A stretch of 64,000 nucleotides of DNA, taken from the NCBI GenBank assembly GCA_030824555.1, contig JAVBXK010000044.1:1-64000 (forward strand). Direction: 5' to 3'. Of the stretch, positions 17,454 to 27,417 are shown piece after piece. The notes beneath the pieces were generated by a model. It did no database searches. It was given only the letters and a program-made list of their open reading frames with translations, and had not been told where the DNA came from. Position numbers and translations under genes: made by a program. Each line of letters opens with the position of its first letter. Position 1 is the stretch's first letter. The stretch comes from a bacterium (lineage in GTDB: Bacteria; Pseudomonadota; Gammaproteobacteria; Burkholderiales; Burkholderiaceae_C).

Positions 17454-19499
17454 TTATGTGTGTGCTGCGGGCAGCGAGAAGCAAAACGCCGTGCCGCAGG
17501 GTTCGGCCGGGGCATGGGTGAGCGTGCCGCCGTGCTGTTCGACCACCGTGCGGCACAGGCTCAAGCCCAAGCCCATGCCCTCGGCCTTGGTGGTGAAGAA
17601 CGGTGTGAACAGGTTGGCGGCCACGTCGTCTGGCAGCCCCGCGCCGTGGTCAGTCACGGCAAACAGCACCCGGTGCTTGCCGTCGGGCGTGCTCAGCGGG
17701 TGAGCCGACAGGGTCAGTGTGCGGTACCCCGAAGAGGTGGGGGGGTGCTCGGGGGGCATGGCTTGCATGCCGTTGCGGGCGAGGTTCAGCAGCACCTGTT
17801 CGACCATGGTGCGGTCACACAGCGCATCGGGGCAATCGGCGGGTGTGTCCAGCTCGATGCGGATGTGCTCGCGGCTCGCCTGCAGCGTCAGCAGCGGCCA
17901 GATGGCCTGAAAAAGGCTGCTGGGCGACACGCTTTCGCGCGCCAGTTCACCCGTGTGCTCGCGTCGGCGCACGAAATCACCCACGCTGCGGATGACCTTT
18001 GCCGCGCGGTCGGCCTGCGCCTGGATGCGGGTCATGGCATCGGCCACGTCGCCAAGTTGTGATGTTTGGTTTGCGTCGTGCGGTTCGGTCAGCAGGTTGA
18101 GCGCACCCGTGGCGTAGCTGGAAATGGCCGACAGCGGCTGGTTCAGCTCGTGGCTCAGCAGCGATGCCATTTCGCCCACACTGGCCAAACGTGCCGTGGC
18201 CTGCAGCCTGTCCTGGCTGGCACGGGACAGGGCTTCGATGCGGTTTTGCTCGGTCAGGTCCAGGATGGCACTCATCCAGCCCGTTTGCGTGCCTTCGGCG
18301 TTGATGAGCGGTGCTTCGATGATGAGCACCGGAAAGCACGTGCCGTCGGGCCGCATGAACACCGATTCGAACCCCTCCCTGGGCAGCACCTGACCGGCCA
18401 GCCGGATGGCCTGCCTGCGCTGGTATTCGTCGGCCATGTCGGGGGGCCAGTAGGGGGCGGGCAGGCCTTTGCCCAGCAACGCGTCGGCATCGAGTCCGAC
18501 CATCTGGCAAAACGCCGGGTTGACGTAGGTGATGCTGCCGCTCATGTCCCGGGCGCGCAAGCCCGTGACCAGCGAATCTTCCATGGCTTTGCGAAAGGCC
18601 AGCGCCTCGGCCAGCGCAAGCTCGACGCGCTGGCGCAGCCGCATGTCCCACCCCAGCAGGCCCATCACACCCAGCAGCAAGGTCGACATGGCCCCCACCA
18701 GCCCGGTGGCGCCCCAGGGGCTGATATCGAACCGCTCGCGCGGGCTGTCCAGCCGTAGCTTCATGACGTTGCCAGGCAGTTCCAACAGCTGCTCGGTGAC
18801 CACCACCCGGCCCAGTGGCCGTTGCCAGGTGATGGCCAGGCGCGTGCCGTCTGGCTCGGTCAGGGCCAGGCCCCGCCCTCGCACGGCCACGCGGTCGGGC
18901 AACTCGGTCAGGATGCCCTGCAGCGAATAGGTCACCACCAGGTAGCCGATCAGCTTGCCCTGCTGCAACGCAGGGATGCACATTTCCATCAGCTCCAGGC
19001 CCTGGCCGTCGCCGCTGGGGCGGAAGTAGCTGGGGGAGTACATGGCACCGCTGGCGCGCCGCGCGTTGGCGCAGACCGCTGCGATGTCCTGCAGGCGGTC
19101 GTCGGCAAGGTGGGGCTTCAGGCCATTGACCAGGTATGGGCTGGTACGCTCGGCCAGGGTGCCCAGCGCGGCGTTGTGCCAAGACAGCGCGGCGATTTCG
19201 CGTCGCTGTGTCAGCAAATCTGTGGCGGCCGAAACCCACCCTTCGTGGTCGCCAGTTGGGTCGCGCAGGGCTTGAAGGGTCTGGACGTTGCGGCGCAGCC
19301 CTGCCCGGATGTCGCTGACCAGGGTGGCGGTTTCCTGGTCGAGCTGCTCCTGGACGCGGATTTCCTGGAAGCGGCGCGCCAGCACCATGGCTGTGCCCAC
19401 CAGCGCGCACAGCAACACCACCATGGCCACCCACAGCAACCATCGCCTGTGGTGGCCGGATGGTTTGATCGTTGAGGCCGTGGCGGGCGCTGTGGGCAT
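17454..19499 (-). CDS. PAS-domain sensor histidine kinase (DctS-like)
   Basis: Membrane sensor kinase of 681 residues from the ATG at 19499. Plan: membrane segment (about 21-41), extracytoplasmic sensor (about 45-300), second membrane segment (GAMSTLLLGVMGLLGW), a PAS domain (MSGSITYVNPAFCQMVG and following), then the kinase core. The phosphorylated His lies in HELNQPLSAISSYATG near residue 450, and the ATP-binding lid carries DHGAGLPDD and GMGLGLSLCRTVVEQHGG. All catalytic boxes are present. It starts only 5 bases after the nitrilase stop and ends 11 bases before its response regulator. The architecture is that of DctS/TodS-like kinases of Burkholderiales; the ligand cannot be told from sequence. 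Confidence 0.93.
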   Translation of the reverse strand: MPTAPATASTIKPSGHHRRWLLWVAMVVLLCALVGTAMVLARRFQEIRVQEQLDQETATLVSDIRAGLRRNVQTLQALRDPTGDHEGWVSAATDLLTQRREIAALSWHNAALGTLAERTSPYLVNGLKPHLADDRLQDIAAVCANARRASGAMYSPSYFRPSGDGQGLELMEMCIPALQQGKLIGYLVVTYSLQGILTELPDRVAVRGRGLALTEPDGTRLAITWQRPLGRVVVTEQLLELPGNVMKLRLDSPRERFDISPWGATGLVGAMSTLLLGVMGLLGWDMRLRQRVELALAEALAFRKAMEDSLVTGLRARDMSGSITYVNPAFCQMVGLDADALLGKGLPAPYWPPDMADEYQRRQAIRLAGQVLPREGFESVFMRPDGTCFPVLIIEAPLINAEGTQTGWMSAILDLTEQNRIEALSRASQDRLQATARLASVGEMASLLSHELNQPLSAISSYATGALNLLTEPHDANQTSQLGDVADAMTRIQAQADRAAKVIRSVGDFVRRREHTGELARESVSPSSLFQAIWPLLTLQASREHIRIELDTPADCPDALCDRTMVEQVLLNLARNGMQAMPPEHPPTSSGYRTLTLSAHPLSTPDGKHRVLFAVTDHGAGLPDDVAANLFTPFFTTKAEGMGLGLSLCRTVVEQHGGTLTHAPAEPCGTAFCFSLPAAHT

Positions 19500-19504
19500 G
19501 CCGG

Positions 19505-20311
19505 TCAGAACACCCGGTGTTGCAGGGCGGGCAAGTCGGTGCGCACACGCGCCAGTACGGCCGGGTCGAGGTCGGCCATCACCACACCGTCGCCCTCGGC
19601 CAGCTGTGCCAGCACCCGGCCCCAAGGGTCGATGACGATGCTCTGGCCCCATGTGCGGCGGCCATTGGGGTGCTGGCCACCCTGTGCGCTGGCCAGCACG
19701 TAAGCCTGGTTCTCGATGGCCCTTGCGCGCAGCAGCACTTCCCAGTGGGCCTGCCCCGTGGTGTGGGTGAAGGCGGCGGGCACCAGAATCAAGTCGGCTT
19801 GGAGCAGTCGGTACAGCTCGGGAAACCGCAAGTCATAGCACACGCTCAGGCCCACTGTCAGCGTGGGGCCGTCGCGGGGCGTGCAGGCAAAGGTCACGGG
19901 CAACTCGCCCGCCTTGAGCACCGCCGCTTCGTCATAGCGCTCGGTGCCGTTGTCGAAACGGAACAGGTGAATTTTGTCGTAGCGGGCCACGCATTCGCCT
20001 TGTGGATCGTAGGCCAGCACCGTGTTGGCCACGCGGTCAGGCAGTTCGGTGGCCATGGGCAGCGTGCCACCCACCACCCACAGCCCGAGGTCGCGCGCGG
20101 CGCCTTGAAGCATGGCCTGTATCGGGCCGTTGCCGGGTGTTTCGGCCCAGGTCAGTTTGTCGGTGTCGCGCCGACCCATCAGGCAGAAGTATTCGGGCAG
20201 CACGGCCAGTTCGGCCCCTTGGGCGGCGGCCTGTTCCAGCAATTGCCGGGCGGTGGCGAGGTTGGCGGGCACGTCCGTGCCGGACACCATCTGAATGGCT
20301 GCGATTTTCAT
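19505..20311 (-). CDS. Carbon-nitrogen hydrolase (Nit1/omega-amidase-like)
   Basis: A nitrilase-superfamily amidase of 268 residues. The Glu-Lys-Cys triad is complete: Glu40 in AVLPEYF, Lys113 in RYDKIHLF and Cys158 in LSVCYDLRFPELYR. The YDKIHLF and CYDLRFPEL forms are those of the Nit1 branch, whose members hydrolyse deaminated glutathione or alpha-keto acid omega-amides (metabolite repair). Start ATG 20311 has AAGGA 7 bases upstream, and the conserved KIAAIQM sequence begins directly after it. The gene follows yhdP by 10 bases and precedes the sensor kinase by 5, so it lies in the middle of a compact minus-strand cluster. Confidence 0.92.
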   Translation of the reverse strand: MKIAAIQMVSGTDVPANLATARQLLEQAAAQGAELAVLPEYFCLMGRRDTDKLTWAETPGNGPIQAMLQGAARDLGLWVVGGTLPMATELPDRVANTVLAYDPQGECVARYDKIHLFRFDNGTERYDEAAVLKAGELPVTFACTPRDGPTLTVGLSVCYDLRFPELYRLLQADLILVPAAFTHTTGQAHWEVLLRARAIENQAYVLASAQGGQHPNGRRTWGQSIVIDPWGRVLAQLAEGDGVVMADLDPAVLARVRTDLPALQHRVF

Positions 20312-20321
20312 GAAACGTCCT

Positions 20322-23300
20322 TCAGGGTTTCGATGTGGGGGCGCCGGTCCCTGCGGCAGCCGGTGGGGCGGTCTGATCGGGTGCGGCGGCGTCGTCGTCC
20401 GGTGCCGGTTTGACGCTGTCCACCTGTGGGTCCGACCAAGTGCCATGGATGTGAAACGCCTGGGTGGAGGCCCTGATCAGCGGTTGCCGCAGGAAGGCCT
20501 GGGCCAGGAAGGTCCCCAGGCCCACGGCGGGGTTGATGACGGTGGCGATCAGCGACGCGGTGCCCGCGTTCAGTTCGGGGATCACCAGTGCGCGGATGTC
20601 CTGCGTTTCTTTGCCGATGTCGGCCGTGCCTTCCATCAGCACCGCTGCAGTGGGGCCTTTCATCTGCAGGTTGTTGGTGGTGGCAACCCCGTGGTTGATG
20701 TGGGCATCGCCCCGCACGAAGTCAAATGCAAAACCTTGCGAGAACACGTCGCTGAAGTCCAGTGTCAACCGCCTGGGCAGCGACTGCAGGCTCAGCACAC
20801 CCAGCAGCTTGGCGATACCGGGATCTGCCTTCAGGAACTGGCCTGCGGCCAGGTTCAGGTTGATCTGCCCCGACAGGCTGGGTGTGTGCATGGCATACGG
20901 TGCACCCAGCCACCCCAACTGACCCTTGAGTTGCCCTTTGCCTCCCTTGAACACGTTGGGCATGCCGAAGCGTGCGAGCAATGCCCCGGAATCGTGCACA
21001 TCGAGTACAAAATTCAGCGCAGTGCGCCGCACTTGTGTCGCGTCGGCGCGCGCAGACGCGGTGGTGGGTGTCCAGTCGCCCGTGCCGCTCAGTTGCGCTT
21101 CGGGCACCTTCAGGTTCAGGCGGGTGAGGTGCCACTCGCGCACATCGCTCTCGTTGAGTTTGTGGGTCGCATGCAAGCTGAGTGCACCCAGGTCGCGGCC
21201 ATCCAGTTCGAGCGCAGCCACCTCGACATCCAATGCAGGCATGTTTTGGGGTTGGCGGGCCGCGGCAGAGGCGGGTGCGCCTGCACCCGGTGGCTGGGCT
21301 GCCGTGGGCGCGTCACCGCTGGTTTGCCAGGTCACACGGCTCAGCCGTGCCTGCAGTTGTGCACCCTGTTTGTCGGTGGCTGGCTGGTAATCGAACTGAC
21401 CGGCCATTTCCTGCGCCTGCACCTGGCCTTGCCAGCGGGTGCCTTTGCGGGCTGCGTTCAGGCGCACGTCGTGCAGAGAGCGCCCGCCACTGACCAGCAC
21501 GGGCGTGACCACGTTCACGCGGTCAGGCATGTCAGCCATCAGGGTGCTGGCCAGATCGGGGCCGTTGCCCGCACCTACCGGTGGGCCTGCCAGCGCGGCT
21601 TCCCATTCGTCTGCGTGCACGACGGGCAGTTGAATGGCGGCACTGATACCGGTTGTCGGCATGGGCAGCGTGTCGCGGACGGCCCCGCCGACGGTGAGCC
21701 GTCCCCGCGTGGTGTGTGCGGGCGACACAGACGTGTCGCGCAGCAGGTTCAGGTGCAACAGCGGTGCCTGGCCGTCCGCCAGGTCCAGAACGAGTTCTTC
21801 GAGCTGTGGTGCCCCAGTGGCTGCTGTGGCCACAGGGCGGCTGGTGTAGCTGAGGGGCCAGGTGGCACCAGCCGCCTTGTTGATGGGAGCGGGCAAGTCC
21901 ATTTGCAGGCCCTGCAGACCTGTCTGAACCTGGATCTCGGGCCCGGAGGCACCGAATTGCAGTTGCGTGCTGTACGCGGTGCTGCCCGTGGCTTTTTCGG
22001 CCAGCTGGGCCACCACTCCCAGGAAACTGGCCTGGCGCAAACCGTCGGCGGTGGCCGTGCCTTGACCTTTGAACCGGACGTTGCCCTCACCTGCACGCTG
22101 GCCCCCGGCAAACTGAAGCTCGCCACCGAGCAGGCGTGCCGTGGCACCGGGCACCTGAAAACCCTTGTCACTGAACTCGACCGTGCCCTTGGTGCGGCCC
22201 AGCAACGGCGTGCCGGGGGAAATCTGGATGTCATTGCCAGGCAGGGACACGCTGCCTTTGACCGTGGTGTGCGCGATGCGTTGCAGTGGGATGTTGAGCC
22301 CGAACTGAATGGCCGCCGTGCCACTGCCGCGTGCCTCTGACAGTGCACGTGCCGTCATGTCTGACAACGGGCTGCGCCGCACGACGGCCAGTGCGTCGTT
22401 GAGCGGCCCATCGATGTGGGCATCGACCTCGACCACCGCGTTGTGTGACAGGTCGGCAATGCGCGCCGTGGCGCGGCCGACCTTCAGGCCGGGGGCATCG
22501 GCCACCAGCCCTTTCGACACTTTGAGCGACATGCTGGCGCGGTCGAAAATCAGCTCGCCATCCAGTTGCCGCAGTGCGGGCCATTTCAGGGGGGAGGCCT
22601 CCATCAAGGACGGTGGCACGAACGCATAGTCCACCTTGCCAACCTTGGCCACGATGCGGAATTCACCGTCAGCTGTCTTGTCAAAGGGCATGTGCCAGAG
22701 GTCGCCATGGACGCGGAACTTCACGTCGCGGGCATCGCCGGCCAGGATGGCATCGCGCACATAGTGACGGGCATCGGCCGCAACCACCAAAGGCAGGTAG
22801 CGGTGCACGCGTTCACCTTTGCCTCGCGTCAACGTGCCGTCGAGTTTGAGCACACCGGGGAAACGCGAGCCCGACCCGCTGGTTGCCGCCTGTGCGGTGC
22901 GCCAGCTGCCACTGGCCTGACCCTGCAAATCTGCGTTGCTGAAGCGGACGTTGTTGAACTGGACCTGCATGTCGTCCTGCTTCTGCGTCCAGGTCACATC
23001 GGCAGCCAGGGTATCCATGGGAATGCGGGGTTCTTCGAACACACCGGGGAAGTGAAGGGCCCCTGTGCGCAGCCCCAGTGTGGCTTTGCCGCTGTTCTGG
23101 TCCAGCTCGAAAGCAACGGACGCACCCGAAAACCCCGGACGACCTGGGCGTGGTGCATGGTTTGCCGTGGGTGCGCCCGGTTCAGGCAATGCGTGCGGTG
23201 TTTCGGCCCGCAACGACAGGTTGTGAACCTGGCCCTTGGCCGAATAGGTGGACCACGCCTGGTCATTGCCCAGCCATTTGAGTGCCAAAGTCTCGATCAC

Positions 23301-24506
23301 GCCCGTGGGTTGCAGTTCGCCCATCCAGTGCTGCATGCCCGCGGGCAGGGGCAGCGCGCTGGCCAGTTCCTGCAGCGCAGCCAGGTCAATGTGGCTGATG
23401 TCGAGTTCGCCAGGCGCCTGCTGCACCCCTTCGGTGGGCTGGTAAAGGGCGCGCAGGTTGCCTTGCGTCCAGCGCGTGCCCTGGGCGGTTTCGAATGACA
23501 GGCGTTCGGTCTGCACCTCCCAGCCGTTGGGTTTGTGTGCCAGCGACACCCGGCCGCTGAAGTGGTTCAGCTGCATGGGTTGGGCAGACTGGCGGAACCG
23601 GGCATTCACGTCGGTCAATGCGAGATCGGCGGTACTGCCGGTCAATTGGCCTGCGTTCATGTCCAGCCACAGCCGCAGGGCACCCCGCCCGTGCGAGACC
23701 TTCAAGCCCAGTTGGTCGGTCAGGTGCGTGGGGCTGGCCATTTTGGCCAGGTCCACTTCCGGCATGTTGACGTAGGCCGTGCCGCGCCAGTCGGACAGCT
23801 TGCCAGGATGCAGCGTCAGAAAGGGCGACCGGAACATCCCTTGCATGCTGATGCGACCTGCCAAACCCCCTTCCGGCGTGGCATCCAGGCGCAGCAGGTG
23901 CTGGCGACCTGGGTTGCGGACGACCAGGTCCACCTGTTCCAGCATGACGGGCAGCTGTTGCTTGAGGTCGTCCGTCCATCGGACCGTGCCGGAGCGGATG
24001 ACGAACTCCGATTGCGAGAAAAACCAATCCATTGCCGCTGAAGGAGATTCGTCGGTCGGCGTGTCGGCAAACAGGTCCAGCCCGGCGACTTCGATGCGCC
24101 CGTCTGACCGCCGCCGCACGTCGAGCGATGGCTGGTCGATGTAGATTTGGTCGAACCCCAGTCGCCACAGCGATGGCACGGACACCGATGTCAGCACGCG
24201 GTTGAGCTGCAGTGCATCGCGCCCCTCTTTGTCGAGCAGCCTGACATCGGACAGCTCGAATGACGGGATCCAGCCAGTGGACTGCGCCCGGATGCTGCCG
24301 ATGCGCACGGGAATCCCGACAGCCTGTGTGGCCAGCGTTTCCAGGTCGGGTCGCCATGTGCCGATTCGGGGCACAATGATTCCGTGAACCACACCCAGCG
24401 TTGCACCGAACAACACCCAGCCCGATACGGCCAGCCACAACATGGCTTTGAGGCAGCGGGCAGCCCACAAAAGGGGCCTGGAAGGGTGGCGGTGTGTCGG
24501 ATCCAT
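20322..24506 (-). CDS. yhdP: YhdP family AsmA-like protein
   Basis: A 1394-residue AsmA-like giant protein. YhdP-family proteins bridge inner and outer membrane and help move phospholipids to the outer membrane (known for E. coli YhdP). An N-terminal membrane anchor (about residues 18-42) is followed by GTWRPDLETLATQAVG and a very long beta-rich periplasmic region. The C-terminal AsmA2-type domain contains KPDPGIAKLLGVLS-like sequence (KADPGIAKLLGVLSLQ) and ends at a Pro/Ala-rich tail. The start at 24506 was chosen because the anchor follows it directly; a longer frame upstream would overlap the glnE promoter region. It diverges from glnE and is the first gene of a five-gene minus-strand run. 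Confidence 0.93.
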   Translation of the reverse strand: MDPTHRHPSRPLLWAARCLKAMLWLAVSGWVLFGATLGVVHGIIVPRIGTWRPDLETLATQAVGIPVRIGSIRAQSTGWIPSFELSDVRLLDKEGRDALQLNRVLTSVSVPSLWRLGFDQIYIDQPSLDVRRRSDGRIEVAGLDLFADTPTDESPSAAMDWFFSQSEFVIRSGTVRWTDDLKQQLPVMLEQVDLVVRNPGRQHLLRLDATPEGGLAGRISMQGMFRSPFLTLHPGKLSDWRGTAYVNMPEVDLAKMASPTHLTDQLGLKVSHGRGALRLWLDMNAGQLTGSTADLALTDVNARFRQSAQPMQLNHFSGRVSLAHKPNGWEVQTERLSFETAQGTRWTQGNLRALYQPTEGVQQAPGELDISHIDLAALQELASALPLPAGMQHWMGELQPTGVIETLALKWLGNDQAWSTYSAKGQVHNLSLRAETPHALPEPGAPTANHAPRPGRPGFSGASVAFELDQNSGKATLGLRTGALHFPGVFEEPRIPMDTLAADVTWTQKQDDMQVQFNNVRFSNADLQGQASGSWRTAQAATSGSGSRFPGVLKLDGTLTRGKGERVHRYLPLVVAADARHYVRDAILAGDARDVKFRVHGDLWHMPFDKTADGEFRIVAKVGKVDYAFVPPSLMEASPLKWPALRQLDGELIFDRASMSLKVSKGLVADAPGLKVGRATARIADLSHNAVVEVDAHIDGPLNDALAVVRRSPLSDMTARALSEARGSGTAAIQFGLNIPLQRIAHTTVKGSVSLPGNDIQISPGTPLLGRTKGTVEFSDKGFQVPGATARLLGGELQFAGGQRAGEGNVRFKGQGTATADGLRQASFLGVVAQLAEKATGSTAYSTQLQFGASGPEIQVQTGLQGLQMDLPAPINKAAGATWPLSYTSRPVATAATGAPQLEELVLDLADGQAPLLHLNLLRDTSVSPAHTTRGRLTVGGAVRDTLPMPTTGISAAIQLPVVHADEWEAALAGPPVGAGNGPDLASTLMADMPDRVNVVTPVLVSGGRSLHDVRLNAARKGTRWQGQVQAQEMAGQFDYQPATDKQGAQLQARLSRVTWQTSGDAPTAAQPPGAGAPASAAARQPQNMPALDVEVAALELDGRDLGALSLHATHKLNESDVREWHLTRLNLKVPEAQLSGTGDWTPTTASARADATQVRRTALNFVLDVHDSGALLARFGMPNVFKGGKGQLKGQLGWLGAPYAMHTPSLSGQINLNLAAGQFLKADPGIAKLLGVLSLQSLPRRLTLDFSDVFSQGFAFDFVRGDAHINHGVATTNNLQMKGPTAAVLMEGTADIGKETQDIRALVIPELNAGTASLIATVINPAVGLGTFLAQAFLRQPLIRASTQAFHIHGTWSDPQVDSVKPAPDDDAAAPDQTAPPAAAGTGAPTSKP

Positions 24507-24593
24507 CAACCGCCAAATTATGACGGCCCAGCCCGCTCGCCGTGCTGGCGGTGCCAGCCCCCTTTCAAAGACTGACGGTCCCACTTGTCTACC

Positions 24594-27383
24594 ATGTCCG
24601 AGCAGAACTTGCCCTGTGTCGAGCCAGACCACGCCCATGCGACGCTGGCCACCCCGCTGTCAGCACATTCGCGCATGTGCCAGCGCCTGCGGCGACGTTA
24701 CGAACACACGCTGCCGGTATTGCCAGACGGGCCACCGACACAAGCCACCATGCAGGCCGCACTGGCCGATTTGCTGGCACAGGGCATGGCGTTGGGGGCA
24801 TCCCTGCGCGTGGTCCGGCAGTTGGTCATGGAGCGCCTGGTTGTGCTGGATTGCGATCAGGGCACTGACCTGGAGGTGGTGACTCGCGCGGTGACCGAGT
24901 TGGCCGAGCTGGCGTTGGACCGTGCGCTGGCAGATGCCCGTGCCACGCTCGACGCGGCTCATGGGGCACCCATGGCGTCGTTGCCTGGCCAGCTGCCGCA
25001 AGTGGCACACCTGTGGGTGATGGGCATGGGCAAGCTGGGCGCGCGTGAGCTGAACGTGTCCAGCGACATTGACCTCATCTATGTGTATGACCACGATGGC
25101 GACACAGCGGGCAATGCCCAAGGGCGCGGCCGCATTTCCAACCACGAGTACTTTGCCAAGGTCGTGCGTCACATCTACCAGCTGGTGGGCGAAACGACCG
25201 AGCACGGCTTTGTGTTCCGGGTCGACCTCGCGTTGCGGCCCAATGGCAACTCGGGCCCCGCCACGGTGTCACTGGATGCGCTGGAAGAGTACTTTCAGGT
25301 TCAGGGGCGCGAGTGGGAGCGGTTTGCCTGGCTCAAGAGCCGGGTGGTGGCCCCGCTGTCCAGCGTGGGCGAGAAGGACGTGCAAGCCTTGCGGGCGGTG
25401 GTGATGCCGTTCGTGTTCCGCCGTTACCTGGATTACAACGTGTTCGAGTCGTTGCGCACCCTGCACCGGCAGATCCGCGACCATGCGGCCAAGCGTGCAG
25501 CGGGCCACCCGGAGCGGGCCAATGACGTGAAGCTGTCGCGTGGGGGCATTCGCGAGATCGAGTTCACGGTTCAGTTGCTCCAGGTGGTCAGAGGCGGGCA
25601 ATTCCCCGAGCTGCGCACGCGGCCCACGCTCGACGCCCTGATCCGCCTGTGCCGGGCGGGCCTGATGCCCGCTGACACCGCCGATGCCCTGGCCCGCGCA
25701 TACGTGTTCCTGCGCAAGGTGGAGCACCGCATCCAGTACCTGGATGACCAGCAAACCCACCTGCTGCCCACGCGCGATGACGACCTGCTCTGGATCGCGC
25801 ACACCATGGGCCACGACAGCGTGTGTGCGTTCCTGCATGCGCTGGATGCGCACCGCGAAACCGTTGCCCAGGAGTTCGACATCCTGCTGGGTCAACCTGC
25901 GGGCGAGTGCCGGGGCAAGGGTTGCCAGGGCAAAGACGGCGCGGGTGAAACCGATCTGATGGCCCTGTTTCCCGGCTTGCCGCCAGCGTTTGCCCAGCGT
26001 GTGAGCGACTGGAGCAAACACCCCCGCGTGCTGGCGCTGCGCGACGATGCCCGTACGCGGCTGGTGAGGCTGGTGCAACGCACCGCCGCCTGGCTGGCAG
26101 AAGGGCGCGTGAACGAAACCGCTGCGTTGCGCATGGCCGACTGGATCGAGCCGCTGCTGCGGCGCGAAAGTTACCTGGCCCTGTTACAGGAGCGCCCTGC
26201 CGTGCACGAGCGGTTGCTGCACCTGCTGGGGGCCGCACGCTGGCCGGCCAAGTACCTGCTCGCACATCCCGGTGTGATCGACGAATTGGCCAGCCGCCAG
26301 CTGTTCCAGGAGCGCTTCGACGCCGTGCAGTTCGAAGCTGAACTGGAGGACCGGCTGGCTGCCTTGCGCGTCAACCACGAGGACGACGAGGAAAGCCTGC
26401 TGAACCTGCTGCGCCGTGCGCACCATGCAGAGGTGTTCCGCACCCTGGCGCGTGACGTGGAAGGCGTGCTCACGGTCGAGCAGGTGGCCGACGACCTCAG
26501 TGCCCTGGCCGACGCCGTGCTGCGGGTGACCGCACGTTGGTGCTGGCAGCGCCTGAAGCAGCGCCATCAGGCCGAACCGGCCGTGGCCATCATTGGCTAC
26601 GGCAAACTGGGCGGCAAGGAGCTGGGTTACGGCAGCGACCTGGACATCGTGTTCGTGTACGAAGACGATCACCCTGACGCATCGGACATCTACACGGCCC
26701 TGATCCGCAAGATGATCAACTGGTTGACGGTGCGCACGGGCGAGGGCGATCTGTACGAGATCGACACCGCGCTGCGCCCCAACGGCAACTCAGGCTTGCT
26801 GGTCACGCGCTTCGAGGCGTATGCCAGTTATCAGCAAGGGCGTGGCAGCAACGCCGCGTGGACGTGGGAGCACCAGGCCATCACGCGCGCGCGCTTCGTG
26901 CTGGGGACGCCCGCGCTGGCTGAGAAGTTCGATGCGGTCAGGGCTGCGGTGATCACCGCGCCACGCAACGCGGCGGACCTGGCCCGCGAGATATGCGCCA
27001 TGCGTGCCAAGGTGCGCCAGGCCCACCCGGTCAAGGCCGGGCACTTTGACGTGAAGCACAGCGAAGGCGGCATGGTCGATGTCGAGTTTGTGGTCCAGTT
27101 CCTCATCCTGATGCATTCTTCAAGCTTTTTTGCCTTGCAGCGCAATTTAGGTAACATTTCTTTGCTTCAAATGGCGGAGCAATTCGGTTTGCTGCCCGAG
27201 GGCAGCGGCGTGGCTGCGGCCGATGCCTACCGGCATTTGCGCCAGTACCAGCACACGGCGCGCCTGGACGAGGCACCGACGCAGGTTGACCCGGCGCTGG
27301 TGGAAAACGAAGCGGCCGCCATCCGGCGCGTTTGGGTCCATGTGCTGGGCCCTTACAGCGCAGTACCTGCGGTCGGTGGCTGA
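24594..27383 (+). CDS. glnE: Bifunctional glutamine synthetase adenylyltransferase/adenylyl-removing enzyme
   Basis: GlnE adds AMP to, and removes it from, glutamine synthetase, tuning ammonia assimilation under control of PII. The protein has 929 residues, normal for the family. It has two nucleotidyltransferase domains: the N-terminal adenylyl-removing domain with GMGKLGARELNVSSDID (about 143-160) and the C-terminal adenylylating domain with GYGKLGGKELGYGSDLDIV (about 665-685). Each is followed by a helical linker. The start ATG is at 24594; an in-frame TTG lies three codons earlier. A short AT-rich patch (about 27110-27175) lies inside the C-terminal part but does not break the protein. 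Confidence 0.97.
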   Translation: MSEQNLPCVEPDHAHATLATPLSAHSRMCQRLRRRYEHTLPVLPDGPPTQATMQAALADLLAQGMALGASLRVVRQLVMERLVVLDCDQGTDLEVVTRAVTELAELALDRALADARATLDAAHGAPMASLPGQLPQVAHLWVMGMGKLGARELNVSSDIDLIYVYDHDGDTAGNAQGRGRISNHEYFAKVVRHIYQLVGETTEHGFVFRVDLALRPNGNSGPATVSLDALEEYFQVQGREWERFAWLKSRVVAPLSSVGEKDVQALRAVVMPFVFRRYLDYNVFESLRTLHRQIRDHAAKRAAGHPERANDVKLSRGGIREIEFTVQLLQVVRGGQFPELRTRPTLDALIRLCRAGLMPADTADALARAYVFLRKVEHRIQYLDDQQTHLLPTRDDDLLWIAHTMGHDSVCAFLHALDAHRETVAQEFDILLGQPAGECRGKGCQGKDGAGETDLMALFPGLPPAFAQRVSDWSKHPRVLALRDDARTRLVRLVQRTAAWLAEGRVNETAALRMADWIEPLLRRESYLALLQERPAVHERLLHLLGAARWPAKYLLAHPGVIDELASRQLFQERFDAVQFEAELEDRLAALRVNHEDDEESLLNLLRRAHHAEVFRTLARDVEGVLTVEQVADDLSALADAVLRVTARWCWQRLKQRHQAEPAVAIIGYGKLGGKELGYGSDLDIVFVYEDDHPDASDIYTALIRKMINWLTVRTGEGDLYEIDTALRPNGNSGLLVTRFEAYASYQQGRGSNAAWTWEHQAITRARFVLGTPALAEKFDAVRAAVITAPRNAADLAREICAMRAKVRQAHPVKAGHFDVKHSEGGMVDVEFVVQFLILMHSSSFFALQRNLGNISLLQMAEQFGLLPEGSGVAAADAYRHLRQYQHTARLDEAPTQVDPALVENEAAAIRRVWVHVLGPYSAVPAVGG

Positions 27384-27417
27384 GCCACAGGTCGCCTCCA
27401 GCTGTCGTCAGGTCACC

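Noticed and set aside
27105-27175. AT-rich patch in glnE resembling the dispersed repeat (TTTTTTGCCT followed by CAGCGC)
   Set aside because: Only the first dozen bases resemble the repeat and the AGCAGCTA half is missing; the encoded residues fit GlnE without a gap.
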